From an uncultured Paracoccaceae bacterium (lineage in GTDB: Bacteria; Pseudomonadota; Alphaproteobacteria; Rhodobacterales; Rhodobacteraceae), in the NCBI GenBank assembly GCA_947500055.1, contig CANMQO010000004.1:310001-374000 (forward strand): DNA of 64,000 nucleotides. Reading direction: 5' to 3'. Position numbers and translations under genes: made by a program. Positions 43,815 through 53,362 of this stretch are shown piece after piece. Position 1 is the stretch's first letter. Each line of letters begins with the position of its first letter. Below the pieces are notes generated by a model. That model searched no databases. It was not told the origin of the DNA and saw only the letters and a list, made by a program, of their open reading frames with translations.

Positions 43815-44831
43815 TCAACTTTCCTGGGTCACCCGCGCGAGATTTCGCACCGCTGCCTTGGCTTTGCCGCTGTCGATGCTTTCTCGTGCAATGTCAGCAC
43901 CTTCCGGCAGATCCCTGGCTTTGTCTGCCACTACAAGCGCTGCCGCTGAGTTGAGCAGGACCGCATCACGATATGCGCCGGTGGCCCCGTCCAGCACGGC
44001 ATTGAGAGCTGCGGCGTTTTCCGCGGGCGTGCCACCAACAATGTTTTCAAAGGGATGCACCGGCAATCCGGCCTCTTCGGGGTACACCTCAAATTCACTG
44101 ATCCCGCCGTCTTTGATGGCTGCGACCCACGTCACCCCAGTGATCGTCAATTCATCAGTGCCGTCTGAACCATGAACGAGCCATGCCGCATCGGACCCAA
44201 GTTGTTGCAGTGTTTCTGCCATCGGGCGGATCAGATCGCGGCTGAACGCGCCGGTTAACTGGCGCTTCACGCCTGCTGGGTTTGTCAATGGCCCCAATAT
44301 GTTGAAGATCGTTCTTGTGCCAAGTTCGGCGCGTGTCGGCATGACATGTTTGATCGCAGGATGATGCATCGGTGCCATCATGAAGCCGATCCCGGCCTCG
44401 GCCAGACCCCTTTCGACCACATCGGGGCCGACCATTACCTCGATCCCCAACTGCCCTTGCACATCTGCGGTGCCCGATTTGGAGGACAGGTTGCGGTTGC
44501 CATGTTTGGCCACGGGCACACCGGCACCGGCAACAACAAAAGCGGTCGCGGTGGAAATATTCAGCGTATGTTTGCCGTCACCACCGGTGCCCACGATATC
44601 CATCGCACCAGCGGGTGCTTTGACGGGCAGGCATTTGGCGCGCATGACAGCCGCTGCTGCGGCATATTCATCTACCGTCTCGCCCCGCGTGCGCAGGGCC
44701 ATCAGAAACCCGCCTATCTGGGATGGTGTAGCGTCCCCTTCGAACAGGATGCCGAATGCCGTCTCGGCCTCTGCCCGGGTCAGCGGGCGGTCGGCGGCGG
44801 CATTGATCAGTGGTTTCAGCGCGTCGCTCAT
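43815..44831 (-). CDS. trpD: Anthranilate phosphoribosyltransferase
   Basis: TrpD transfers phosphoribose to anthranilate. The PRPP-binding [24 protein letters not shown] near residue 82 and the [16 protein letters not shown] block near 108 are both intact, with [36 protein letters not shown] near 155. The length is 338 aa. It overlaps trpG by 4 bases upstream and is followed 4 bases later by DUF3592. Confidence 0.96.
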   Translation of the reverse strand: MSDALKPLINAAADRPLTRAEAETAFGILFEGDATPSQIGGFLMALRTRGETVDEYAAAAAVMRAKCLPVKAPAGAMDIVGTGGDGKHTLNISTATAFVVAGAGVPVAKHGNRNLSSKSGTADVQGQLGIEVMVGPDVVERGLAEAGIGFMMAPMHHPAIKHVMPTRAELGTRTIFNILGPLTNPAGVKRQLTGAFSRDLIRPMAETLQQLGSDAAWLVHGSDGTDELTITGVTWVAAIKDGGISEFEVYPEEAGLPVHPFENIVGGTPAENAAALNAVLDGATGAYRDAVLLNSAAALVVADKARDLPEGADIARESIDSGKAKAAVRNLARVTQES

Positions 44832-45409
44832 GCGGCCACTTTTGCCATTCTGAGAAAATTGTCCAGCAGCTTGTGCCCATGTTCGGATGCAATGCTCTCC
44901 GGGTGGAATTGAACGCCATGGATCGGCAGACTTTTATGTTGCAGCCCCATGATTGTTCCGTCCTCCAGTTCCGCAGTGATCTCAAGGGTATCGGGCAGGG
45001 TGGCGCGCTCAACAATCAGTGAATGGTACCGTGTGGCATCAAACGGGCTGGGCAGATCAGTGAATAGCCCCTTGCCGCTGTGATGCATTTTGCCAAGTTT
45101 GCCATGGACGATGTCGTCGCAACGGATGACGTTGCCGCCAAAAGCCTCACCAATCGCCTGATGGCCAAGACAGACCCCCATCAGGGGCATGCCGGTCTCG
45201 GCGGCCGCATGAACAAGCGACAGACAGATGCCCGCCTGCGCAGGATCACATGGTCCGGGCGAAAGCATGATCGCGTCAGGACGCATCGCCATTGCTTCTT
45301 GCACATTCAGCGCGTCATTGCGGCGCACGACGACATCGGCACCCAGCTCGCCCAGATAATGCACCAGATTATAGGTGAAACTGTCATAGTTATCGATCAA
45401 CAACAGCAT
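44828..45409 (-). CDS. trpG: Anthranilate synthase glutaminase subunit
   Basis: TrpG supplies ammonia from glutamine to TrpE, and the same protein often serves as PabA. The triad is visible: the cysteine in [16 protein letters not shown] near residue 79, and the histidine and glutamate in [14 protein letters not shown] near 171. The length is 193 aa. It is the first gene of the overlapped minus-strand run; trpE lies separately at 53363-54871 beside ppiD. It is divergent from the polysaccharide deacetylase gene. Confidence 0.95.
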   Translation of the reverse strand: MLLLIDNYDSFTYNLVHYLGELGADVVVRRNDALNVQEAMAMRPDAIMLSPGPCDPAQAGICLSLVHAAAETGMPLMGVCLGHQAIGEAFGGNVIRCDDIVHGKLGKMHHSGKGLFTDLPSPFDATRYHSLIVERATLPDTLEITAELEDGTIMGLQHKSLPIHGVQFHPESIASEHGHKLLDNFLRMAKVAA

Positions 45410-45516
45410 GGAGAAATCCTGCGCAGGTGGAAATAAGGGCTACCGTCCAACCCAAGGCTGGCAGTATAACTCTGCCATACATGGGCCGGGATGCGGGGCA
45501 GCGTCAAGGTCGAACC

Positions 45517-47253
45517 ATGCGCAAAAGCGCAACAAGTAAGGGTGTGGGCAACATGCGCGGCAGTGTTTCTGGAAGTCTGTGGGCATTGGTCCTTGGTGGT
45601 GTTGGACTTGGTGTGGCGTCACAGATCAGTGGGCCGCCTGCGCAACCCGCACCAGTCGAAGAGGCTGTGGCAACCGACGAGGCCACCCAAAATACCCTTG
45701 AAGTGACTGATACTGCCAGTGTCGATACGGTCGAAACGGTTCCGGATGAAGTGGACAGCGCTTCTGAGGCCGCCAACGAAACGGCAACCGCCGCTGAAGA
45801 AACGGATGATGGTCCTTCGGCATCGGACGCGCTAGAGGTGCCCGAACTTGATGATGAGGCCCCAACGGATGTTGTTATCGCACCGGATCGCCCCGTTGTA
45901 CCGGGGGCAACCGGCGCCACGACACCAGTGGTGAACGCAACAGGCGAACCTGCCCCGGAACTGCCGGAGACGGAGACAACGCCGGATGCTGCCATCGAAA
46001 CAACCGAGGTTCCGACAGCGATTGTGCAGGAGCCTGAGGTTGCGGTCGCGGAAGCGCCTTCTGCGCTGGAGGCGCCAACCGAAATAGCCGATGCGCCGAC
46101 TGAACCCACCGCGCCGGAGACACGGCTGACACCCGGCGCCCAGGCTTTGCTGGACGCGCTCAATCAGAAAGCAGAGAGTGCTCCGTCACAGGCAGACCTG
46201 ACCGAACCCGAAATCCCTGTTGTCCCGGTTGATGATCTGGTGCCCGATGTTCCGGTGCTGGATACCCCGGCGGAGCCTGAGGTTCTTGATGAACCCGCGC
46301 CAGAGATTGAAGTCGTGACACAGGAACAGATTGAACCGCAACCTGTTGTCGAGGAGCCGGTGGTTGCCGAAGCACCGGTCGTGGAACCGGCTGAGGTGCC
46401 ATCGGAAACAAGCACGGAAGCGACGCAAGAGGCACAGACTGATAATGTAGCCGATGAGGGTGGTCAGTCCGCTGCAGGAAATGGCGTCAGAGTGAACAGA
46501 CCCGGGGCGGAACCCGCGGATCAGGCCGGGCAGGAGGCAGAGGTCGTCGCCGATGCTGATGTGGCAGACACGATGCCGGCAATCGCGCGGTTTGGCGCAG
46601 AGTTCGACAATCCGCTTGGTGTACCAATGCTGTCATTTGCGCTGATTGATGACGGGTCGATACCTGATCTGGCTGGCGCAATTGCGAAGGCAGACCTGCC
46701 CATCACGGTGATTCTGGATCCCCTCGCGGATGACGCGTCGGGTCGTATGGCCGCACTGCGCGCCGCAGGAATTGAGGTCGGATTTCAAGCCTCTTTGCCC
46801 AATGGCGCGACACCTGCAGATGTCGAAGTCGCAATGGAGGCAGCGCTTGGCAGCCTTCCTGAAACGGTCACCTTGTTTTCCAACGGGCAGGACGGCGTAC
46901 AGCAAAGCCGTGCGGTGACAGGGCAGGTGCTTGCGGTGCTGGCGGCGGAAGGGCGCGGGCTAGTGATTGAGCAGCGCGGGCTAGGCAACGCGGTACGGAC
47001 GGCTGGACAGGCTGGCGTGCCCACGGCGCAGATTGCGCGCAATATCGACGATAGCGGGCAAAACGAAGCGGCAATTGGCCGGTCACTGGATCAGGCCGCA
47101 TTTCGGGCGCGCCAAACGGGTGCATCGGTGCTGACGGGCACGTTGAACGGCTTCAACCTGGCAGCACTTGCCGCCTGGGCGCCGAGCGTGGATCAGGATC
47201 AGTTGCTGCTGGCGCCCGTCTCCGGAATTCTGCGCGGACCTCAGGCAAACTAA
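45517..47253 (+). CDS. Divergent polysaccharide deacetylase protein with long acidic linker, 578 aa
   Basis: A membrane segment near the N-terminus (SLWALVLGGVGLGVASQ) precedes about 330 residues extremely rich in glutamate, proline, alanine, valine and threonine, which are probably disordered and periplasmic. The C-terminal domain of about 210 residues (IARFGAEFDNPLGVPMLSFALIDDGSIPDLAGAIAKADLPITVILDP to the end) matches the divergent polysaccharide deacetylase (DUF610/YibQ) family. I start at ATG 45517, with AAGG 7 bases upstream; ATG 45553 is an alternative. YibQ-like proteins lack many of the metal ligands of true deacetylases, so activity cannot be assumed. The long linker may span the periplasm. 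Confidence 0.82.
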   Translation: MRKSATSKGVGNMRGSVSGSLWALVLGGVGLGVASQISGPPAQPAPVEEAVATDEATQNTLEVTDTASVDTVETVPDEVDSASEAANETATAAEETDDGPSASDALEVPELDDEAPTDVVIAPDRPVVPGATGATTPVVNATGEPAPELPETETTPDAAIETTEVPTAIVQEPEVAVAEAPSALEAPTEIADAPTEPTAPETRLTPGAQALLDALNQKAESAPSQADLTEPEIPVVPVDDLVPDVPVLDTPAEPEVLDEPAPEIEVVTQEQIEPQPVVEEPVVAEAPVVEPAEVPSETSTEATQEAQTDNVADEGGQSAAGNGVRVNRPGAEPADQAGQEAEVVADADVADTMPAIARFGAEFDNPLGVPMLSFALIDDGSIPDLAGAIAKADLPITVILDPLADDASGRMAALRAAGIEVGFQASLPNGATPADVEVAMEAALGSLPETVTLFSNGQDGVQQSRAVTGQVLAVLAAEGRGLVIEQRGLGNAVRTAGQAGVPTAQIARNIDDSGQNEAAIGRSLDQAAFRARQTGASVLTGTLNGFNLAALAAWAPSVDQDQLLLAPVSGILRGPQAN

Positions 47254-47497
47254 GGTCGAACACCTTTGGGAATAATGCGTTTCCGATATTGCTATTCCCT
47301 TGAATTGATCACTCCTGCGCCAGATAGCATGCCGATATCAGTTGGGTTTTCTGGAGAACGATTTACCCGGTCGTGATCATCGGGCCGCGATACCCAATTC
47401 AACCCACCCACCGCTCATTGCTCAAGACCTGCTGGGCAAATCCTTAATTGAACGCGGTTCATAAATTTGCTAATTCAGGGCAAACAAGGAATTGCAA
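47254..47497. other. Intergenic region upstream of the P450, no gene seen
   Basis: GGGAATA and TATTCCC (47268-47274 and 47293-47299) are a perfect 7-base stem just after the deacetylase stop and may be a weak terminator. TGAAC-GCG-GTTCA at 47449-47461 is a compact palindrome near the P450 start. No reading frame with a start site is evident. Confidence 0.5.
47449..47461. promoter_or_regulatory. Candidate operator upstream of the cytochrome P450
   Basis: TGAAC and GTTCA are perfect 5-base arms with a GCG centre, 36 bases upstream of the P450 start. The arms are identical to those of the palindrome before the acyl-CoA dehydrogenase at 5413-5426, so one regulator might serve both. The chance of coincidence is real. 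Confidence 0.4.
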
Positions 47498-48883
47498 GTG
47501 ACCGTCTTAGAAACGAATATCGCACCTGTTGCAAAGCTGGGACGTCCGCAGTTGGGGCATATTCCGGGACCGCGCACGATACCGTTTGTTGGAAAGACAA
47601 TCAGCTTCGGTCTTGACCCTTACGGCACATATTTCGATCAGGTCGCCCGCTTTGGCGACGTCTTTCGCATGACTGTTTTTGGCGAAACCTGGGTCGTACT
47701 CGCGGGCCCAGACGCACTTGAGCATGTATATCTCAACCGTGCGAACATCTTCTCTGCCCAGAACGGCCTTAAGGCCTTTGCACCTCTCTTCTCCGGCGGG
47801 CTTCTGCATCGTGACGATCTTGATCACCGCGCCCATCGTCGTGTGATGCAGGCCGCGTTTCGCGCGCCTGCGTTGAAAAACTATCTTGAACTGATGAATG
47901 CGGAAATCACACGGTTACTGGACGATTGGCCAACCGGCGTGAAGATCAAGTTTGCACCCGGCATCAAAGAGTTGACGCTGCGTCTTGGGGCCCATGTCTT
48001 TATGGGCGTCACCGATGCGACCGAGGTTGCTCGGATCAACGCGGCATTTATCCACGAGGTTGCGGCGACCAGTGCGCTGGTGCGCAGGCCGCTTCCCTTT
48101 ACCAAAATGGGGCGCGGTGTTGCGGCGCGCGCGTCACTCTCCGAAGATTTCAGGCGTTTGATCGCCACCCGAAAGGCCACGGGCGGGAACGATTTCTTCT
48201 CGCAACTGTGCATCGCACAGGATGAGGATGGGCATGCTTGGTCAGACCAGGATATCGTCGATCATTTCAACTTTCTGCTGGTCGCTGCCCATGATGCCGT
48301 CACTGGCGCATTAACGGCAATGATCTGGGCGCTCGCCCAGGACAAGGACCTGCAAGACCGTGTGTATGCCGAAATTGTTGGTTTGGGTGCTGGATCGCTG
48401 GCCTACGAGGATCTTGATAAGCTGGATCTCACCGAGCGGGTCTATCGTGAGGCCCTGCGCCGCTTCACGCCCTCCGCATTTACAGCGCGGGCCGTGATGG
48501 CCGATACTGAATGGCAGGGCAACCGCTTGCCACGTGGCACAAACGTCGTGATTTGTCCGGGGCCGGTGATGATGACGCCTGATATCTTCCCGCAACCTGA
48601 CCGATTTGACCCGGATCGCTATACAGCCGAACGTGCCGAGGACCGCCAACATAAATTCGCCTGGTCCCCGTTTGGGGGCGGCGCGCATAAATGCATTGGC
48701 CTGCATTTTTCATCCATTCAGGTGAAAGCCTTCATGGTTCGGTTCCTACAGCGGTTTCGCGTTGAGATGGATCCAGCCGACCGGCCAAAATGGCGCGACA
48801 TTCCAACGCCGATCCCAACAAATGGCCTGCCCGTCACACTTCATTTGCGGAGGGCAGATCAACGGACAGGCGTTCCAGATTAG
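47498..48883 (+). CDS. Cytochrome P450
   Basis: A haem-thiolate monooxygenase of 461 aa. The I-helix oxygen-binding region is [16 protein letters not shown] near residue 265, the ExxR motif is [12 protein letters not shown] near 315, and the haem-cysteine loop is [22 protein letters not shown] near 390-411. N-terminal [25 protein letters not shown] resembles the lipid- or retinoid-active CYP26/CYP120-like bacterial group. I choose GTG 47498 because AAGGA lies 7 bases before it; TTG 47492 would be too close. There is no redox partner gene adjacent. Substrate unknown; the stop overlaps the convergent ugpC stop. Confidence 0.9.
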   Translation: MTVLETNIAPVAKLGRPQLGHIPGPRTIPFVGKTISFGLDPYGTYFDQVARFGDVFRMTVFGETWVVLAGPDALEHVYLNRANIFSAQNGLKAFAPLFSGGLLHRDDLDHRAHRRVMQAAFRAPALKNYLELMNAEITRLLDDWPTGVKIKFAPGIKELTLRLGAHVFMGVTDATEVARINAAFIHEVAATSALVRRPLPFTKMGRGVAARASLSEDFRRLIATRKATGGNDFFSQLCIAQDEDGHAWSDQDIVDHFNFLLVAAHDAVTGALTAMIWALAQDKDLQDRVYAEIVGLGAGSLAYEDLDKLDLTERVYREALRRFTPSAFTARAVMADTEWQGNRLPRGTNVVICPGPVMMTPDIFPQPDRFDPDRYTAERAEDRQHKFAWSPFGGGAHKCIGLHFSSIQVKAFMVRFLQRFRVEMDPADRPKWRDIPTPIPTNGLPVTLHLRRADQRTGVPD

Positions 48884-49935
48884 CGTTGACGCCGCAATCC
48901 CGTATCAACGTCAAACAGATGTGATTTGTTCGGCTGGATCGAAAACTGCATGCCGGGGTTTTCGCCACTCAGGACGTGGACTCCCGGCAGACTGGCCGTA
49001 AAATTTTCATCTGTATCGACAAGTGAACAATGCAGGAGCGTGTTTGCGCCAAGCGGTTCCGCCATTTTGACGTTGACGCGGATGGGGCCGCCAGCCTCGG
49101 CAGTCAAATGCTCCGGCCGGATACCAAATTTGACGGGGCCATCGGGCCCATTGACCGTTGCTATCGCCCTTTCGCCCAGGATGACCTGACCGTTCCGAAC
49201 CTCGGCATCCAGAATGTTCATCGCGGGGCTGCCGATGAATTGCGCCGCAAACAGGGTGCGGGGGGTTTCGTAGACATCAAGTGGCGTGCCAATCTGTTCG
49301 GCGACCCCGCCATTCATTACGATCATCCGATCAGCCATGGTCATGGCCTCGACCTGATCATGGGTCACATAAAGCGCTGTGATCCCAAGTTTGGATTGAA
49401 GCTCCTTAATCTCAAGGCGCATCTGAACACGCAGCTTGGCGTCCAGATTTGATAGCGGTTCATCGAATAGGAACACGGCAGGTTCACGAACAATGGCGCG
49501 TCCCATCGCAACCCGCTGGCGTTGTCCCCCGGACAATTCTCTGGGCTTGCGATCCAGCAGCGGTTCAAGCTGCAAGAGCTTGGCGGCTTCAAGCACTTTT
49601 GCGTCAATCTGGTCTTTCGGCAGCTTGGCAATCTTGAGGCCGTAACCCATATTTTGCCGTACCGACATATGTGGGTAGAGCGCATAATTCTGAAACACCA
49701 TGGCGATATCCCGGTCCATGGGTTCCTTTTCATTGGCACGTTGACCGCCGATCAAGACGTCACCTGCGGTCACGGTTTCCAAGCCCGCGACCATACGCAA
49801 TAGGGTGGATTTCCCGCAACCTGACGGCCCGACAATGACAATAAACTCACCATCCGCAATGTCGGTTGTAATGCCGTGGATCACATCAGTGGAACCAAAG
49901 CTTTTCTTGATATCTTGAAGGGAAACCGTTGCCAT
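48880..49935 (-). CDS. ugpC: Glycerol-3-phosphate-type ABC transporter ATPase
   Basis: Nucleotide-binding subunit of a carbohydrate-uptake-1 family importer, 351 aa. The Walker A is [14 protein letters not shown] near residue 37, the signature [19 protein letters not shown] near 134, and Walker [17 protein letters not shown] near 155. A C-terminal TOBE-type domain begins near 240 ([32 protein letters not shown]). It is the last gene of the ugpB-ugpA-ugpE-ugpC set, 3 bases downstream of ugpE. The set may carry glycerol 3-phosphate or a phosphodiester; sugar importers look similar. Confidence 0.92.
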   Translation of the reverse strand: MATVSLQDIKKSFGSTDVIHGITTDIADGEFIVIVGPSGCGKSTLLRMVAGLETVTAGDVLIGGQRANEKEPMDRDIAMVFQNYALYPHMSVRQNMGYGLKIAKLPKDQIDAKVLEAAKLLQLEPLLDRKPRELSGGQRQRVAMGRAIVREPAVFLFDEPLSNLDAKLRVQMRLEIKELQSKLGITALYVTHDQVEAMTMADRMIVMNGGVAEQIGTPLDVYETPRTLFAAQFIGSPAMNILDAEVRNGQVILGERAIATVNGPDGPVKFGIRPEHLTAEAGGPIRVNVKMAEPLGANTLLHCSLVDTDENFTASLPGVHVLSGENPGMQFSIQPNKSHLFDVDTGLRRQR

Positions 49936-49938
49936 CTT

Positions 49939-50796
49939 CTATTTCTCGCTATCAACAAGGCCGCGGATGAACAGCCGTTGCATGCCCACAACGACAATCA
50001 CCGGCGGGATCATCGCAAGGATCGAGGTTGCCATGATTGTTGGCCAATGGGCGAAGTCATCCCCGCTTGGGAACATCTGCTTTATCCCCATGACGATCGT
50101 ATTCATTTCGGGGTCGGTGGTGATCAGAAGTGGCCAAAGATATTGGTTCCAGCCGTAGATGAACAGGATCACAAAAAGAGCTGCAATATTTGTGCGGCTC
50201 ATCGGAACAACAATATCCAAAAAGAACCGCATGGGGCGCGCGCCATCGACTCGCGCGGCCTCTGCCAGCTCATCGGGGATGGTGAGAAAGAATTGCCGAA
50301 AAAGGAAGGTTGCCGTGGCCGAGGCGATGAGCGGGAAAATCAGCCCGGAATAGGAATTCAGCATACCGAAGCCCGCCACGACCTCATAGGTGGGGACAAT
50401 GCGCACCTCGACCGGCAGCATGAGCGTCAGGAAGATGAGCCAGAAGAAGAGGTTGCGACCAGGGAATTTGAAATAGACGATTGCAAAGGCGGATAGAAGC
50501 GAGATCACAATCTTACCGACCGCAATTCCAACCGCCATGATCAGGCTGTTGAACAGCATTGTCCCGACCGGCACGTTGATCCCTGAGAACAGGGCGTTCT
50601 TGTAGTTGATCCACATCTGGTCCCCCGGCCAGACCGGCATCGGGGGGCGGATAATATCGGATTGGGTCACGGTCGATGCGACGAAGGCCAGCCAGATCGG
50701 AAAGAAGATCACCAATATGCCAAGAATCATGAACACATGGGTCAGCCACAGCCCGGTGCCCCGCTTTTCGACCATGCCATGAATTTCACGTGCCAT
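49939..50796 (-). CDS. ugpE: Glycerol-3-phosphate-type ABC permease
   Basis: Inner-membrane permease of about 285 aa with six membrane segments. The EAA loop is [23 protein letters not shown] near residue 190, where the ATPase docks, and the first membrane segment is [24 protein letters not shown] start at [11 protein letters not shown] (ATG ending at 50796); the same frame continues far upstream inside ugpA and is not used. The start overlaps the ugpA stop by one base (TGATG), so translation is probably coupled. Confidence 0.92.
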   Translation of the reverse strand: MAREIHGMVEKRGTGLWLTHVFMILGILVIFFPIWLAFVASTVTQSDIIRPPMPVWPGDQMWINYKNALFSGINVPVGTMLFNSLIMAVGIAVGKIVISLLSAFAIVYFKFPGRNLFFWLIFLTLMLPVEVRIVPTYEVVAGFGMLNSYSGLIFPLIASATATFLFRQFFLTIPDELAEAARVDGARPMRFFLDIVVPMSRTNIAALFVILFIYGWNQYLWPLLITTDPEMNTIVMGIKQMFPSGDDFAHWPTIMATSILAMIPPVIVVVGMQRLFIRGLVDSEK

Positions 50797-51677
50797 CAGT
50801 AATGCACCCGTTTTTCGATGAACTTGAACTGCAAGACGGTCAGCAGCCCCACGACGATCAGCAGGATCACTGATTGCGCGGAGGATGAGCCAAGGTCCTG
50901 GCTGACGAAACCGTCCGAATAGACCTTGTAAACAAGGATCGTTGTTGTTTGTTGCGGACCCCCTGCAGTGATCGTGTGGATCACGCCGAAAGTTTCGAAG
51001 AAGGAATAGACGATATTCACGACCAGCAGAAAAAACGTGGTCGGAGAAAGCAGCGGTAGCACGATGGTCCAAAAGCGCCGCCAGAAATGAGCGCCATCAA
51101 TCGCAGCCGCCTCAATCACTGAACGTGGCACGGCTTGCAGTGCTGCAAAGAAGAACAGAAAGTTATAGCTGATCCGCCCCCAGGCAGATGCGACAACGAC
51201 GAGGCCCATCGCCTCGCCCCCGTTGAGCACGTGGTTCCAGTCATAGCCCAATTGCCCCAGATACCAGGACACGACGCCAACGCGGGTATTGAACATAAAA
51301 AGCCACAGCACCCCTGCGACCGCAGGGGCTACTGCGTAAGGCCAAATCAGCAGCGTGCGGTAGACGCCCGAGCCCTTGATCAGCCGGTCCGCGATGACCG
51401 CCAGAAAAAGCGCCGGAACCATTGAGCATAAGGTCACAAGAACAGAAAAGATCGCCGTGGTCACAAAGGACGCGCGATAATAGGGGTCCGAGAGCAGGAA
51501 TTCAAAATTCCCAAGACCCACATACTGCATGGAAAGGCCAAATGGGTCAGGGATGAACAGCGATTGCCAGATCGCTTGTCCGGCTGGATAGAAAAAGAAT
51601 ACCGCCGATATCACGACTTGCGGCGCAATCAGCAAAAGCGGCAGCAGCCAGCCCCGAAACTTGACCCGTTTTTCCAT
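50796..51677 (-). CDS. ugpA: Glycerol-3-phosphate-type ABC permease
   Basis: Partner permease, 293 aa with six membrane segments. The N-terminus reads [41 protein letters not shown], a typical UgpA start. The EAA loop is [27 protein letters not shown] near residue 190. It lies 53 bases downstream of ugpB, separated by a strong hairpin that probably lowers permease expression relative to the binding protein. It overlaps ugpE by one base. Confidence 0.92.
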   Translation of the reverse strand: MEKRVKFRGWLLPLLLIAPQVVISAVFFFYPAGQAIWQSLFIPDPFGLSMQYVGLGNFEFLLSDPYYRASFVTTAIFSVLVTLCSMVPALFLAVIADRLIKGSGVYRTLLIWPYAVAPAVAGVLWLFMFNTRVGVVSWYLGQLGYDWNHVLNGGEAMGLVVVASAWGRISYNFLFFFAALQAVPRSVIEAAAIDGAHFWRRFWTIVLPLLSPTTFFLLVVNIVYSFFETFGVIHTITAGGPQQTTTILVYKVYSDGFVSQDLGSSSAQSVILLIVVGLLTVLQFKFIEKRVHY

Positions 51678-51691
51678 CAGACCCCTCGGAC

Positions 51692-51723
51692 AAGAAAGGC
51701 GGGCCGTTCAGCCCGCCTTTCTT
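51692..51723 (-). terminator. Intercistronic hairpin between ugpB and ugpA
   Basis: A perfect 13-base stem (AAGAAAGGCGGGC and its complement) with a 6-base loop starts 7 bases downstream of the ugpB stop. In minus-strand sense it is followed by GTCCGAGGGG and not by a U tract, so it is more likely a stabilising or attenuating hairpin that favours ugpB over the permease genes. Confidence 0.7.
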
Positions 51724-51730
51724 ATTTGCC

Positions 51731-53041
51731 TTAGCGGTTTGCGGCTTCAAAGCGACGCAAGAGCGCGTCACCGCGTTCCTTTGCGCTGTCCATCGCTTCC
51801 TGTGCGGATTTGTCACCCGCCCAGATCGCCTCCAGCTCCTCGTCGATAATGCCCCTGATCTGATCGAACGATCCAAGGCGCAGACCTTTGGAATTCGCGG
51901 TTGGTTCGTTGGCCGTCATCTGGATCACGGCAATATCCGTGCCAGGGTTGTCATCATAAAACCCGGCAGCACGGGTTGCCTCGCCCGCTTCTGACGTGAT
52001 CGGCAGGTAACCTGTATCCTGGTGCCACTGTGCCTGCACATCGGACGACGAAAGAAAGGCCAGAAACTCGCCAACGCCCTTGTATTCCTCGGCTTCATGC
52101 CCCTCCATCACCCAGAGCGAGGCTCCGCCGATAATGGTATTCTGGGGCGCATTTCCAACACCTTCCCAATAGGGCAGCGGGCGCACGTCAAAATCAAACT
52201 CGGCTTCCGCCTTGATCCCGGCGTAACCGGCAGAGCTTTCGGTAAAGAGTGCGCATTCCCCGGATCGGAAATTCGCCCCGCCTTCATTGCGCCGCCCTGT
52301 ATAGATGAACTTGCCGTCCTGCGCCCATTCACCCATGGCCGTCAAATGTGCGACCTGCGCTTCGCCGTTCAGCATCAGTTCTGTGTCCAGTCCGGCAAAG
52401 CCATTGTCCTGACTGGCGAATGGCACGTCATGGTAGGCCGAGAAGTTTTCGAGATGGATCCAGCTTTGCCATGCGGTGACCAGCGGGCATTCGGACCCGC
52501 CAGCCTTGAGTGCCTCAAGCGTTTCACCCACGTTCTGCCAAGTCGACAAATCTGTCTCCGGATCAACGCCAGCCGCTTCGAACGCGTCGCGGTTGACCCA
52601 AAGAACAGGTGTTGACGAGTTGAAGGGGAGAGACAGCATCTGGCCATCCGTTGTTGTGTAGTACCCTTTGACGGCGCCGATATAGGCATCTGGGTCAAAC
52701 GTGGCGCCGCTTTCGGCCATCACCTCAAAAACGGGTTTTGTCGCACCTTGCGCCGACATCATCGTCGCAGTCCCAACCTCGAACACCATCAGGATGTGTG
52801 GTTGCTCTCCTGCGCGAAAAGCCGCAATGCCGGAATTGAGCGTTTCGGAGTAGTTGCCCTTGTGGCTTTGCACCACGACATAGGCGCTTTGGCTCGCATT
52901 GAATGTGTCAACCTGTGCGGCAACCAGCTCTCCCAGGCGGCCGGTAAACGCGTGCCAGAATTGCACTTCCGTTTGCGCCATGGCCGCAACTGGCGACAGC
53001 ATCGTAGATACGGCGAAAGCGCCGAGAATCGATTTTTGCAT
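51731..53041 (-). CDS. ugpB: Glycerol-3-phosphate-type ABC substrate-binding protein
   Basis: Periplasmic binding protein of 436 aa. The signal peptide is MQKSILGAFAVSTMLSPVAAMAQ with cleavage after AMA-Q. The mature N-terminus TEVQFWHAFTGRLGELVAAQVDTFNASQ matches the UgpB family, and VVQSHKGNYSETLNSGIAAFRAGEQPHILMVFEVGTATMM follows. The start is the ATG ending at 53041, after GGGGGAATA. It heads the four-gene set. A perfect hairpin overlaps the 5' leader about 10 bases upstream of the ribosome site. Binding of glycerol 3-phosphate is the usual function; phosphate control is typical but no Pho box was found. Confidence 0.93.
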   Translation of the reverse strand: MQKSILGAFAVSTMLSPVAAMAQTEVQFWHAFTGRLGELVAAQVDTFNASQSAYVVVQSHKGNYSETLNSGIAAFRAGEQPHILMVFEVGTATMMSAQGATKPVFEVMAESGATFDPDAYIGAVKGYYTTTDGQMLSLPFNSSTPVLWVNRDAFEAAGVDPETDLSTWQNVGETLEALKAGGSECPLVTAWQSWIHLENFSAYHDVPFASQDNGFAGLDTELMLNGEAQVAHLTAMGEWAQDGKFIYTGRRNEGGANFRSGECALFTESSAGYAGIKAEAEFDFDVRPLPYWEGVGNAPQNTIIGGASLWVMEGHEAEEYKGVGEFLAFLSSSDVQAQWHQDTGYLPITSEAGEATRAAGFYDDNPGTDIAVIQMTANEPTANSKGLRLGSFDQIRGIIDEELEAIWAGDKSAQEAMDSAKERGDALLRRFEAANR

Positions 53042-53362
53042 TATTCCCCCTTGCACCGCAGCGGTGCACTTCCTGATGCGCAGCGATTTCAGTCCCGCGC
53101 AAATTGTTCGATATCAAAACGATACACGCGTTCAGAAATTTATCAAGAAAGGACTAAGTGACCTCGCGGGGCCGCAATTTTCGGCGGAGTATTCCCGGGG
53201 AACGTCCCGGCCTCAGGGGTGTTGTACATTTCACTACTTAGTCGGTTAAGCGGGTCGGTCGCTGTGACCGTTGACGATTGATTGAACAGTTCCATCAGCG
53301 GACGGGAACGTCGTCAGCATAGATGGCTGGGACCGCGTGCAGGCCTGAAACCTGCCATGCCC
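53042..53362. other. trpE-ugpB intergenic region, no gene seen
   Basis: TGCACCGC-A-GCGGTGCA (53052-53068) is a perfect hairpin in the ugpB leader just upstream of its ribosome site. Reading the minus strand, TTGATA (plus 53141-53146), a 16-base spacer and TATCGT (plus 53119-53124) make a plausible ugpB promoter. The rest, toward trpE, shows no coding frame and no strong trpE terminator. Confidence 0.5.
53119..53146 (-). promoter_or_regulatory. Possible ugpB promoter
   Basis: On the minus strand, TTGATA is followed after 16 bases by TATCGT. The -10 element lies 78 bases upstream of the ugpB start codon. Confidence 0.35.
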
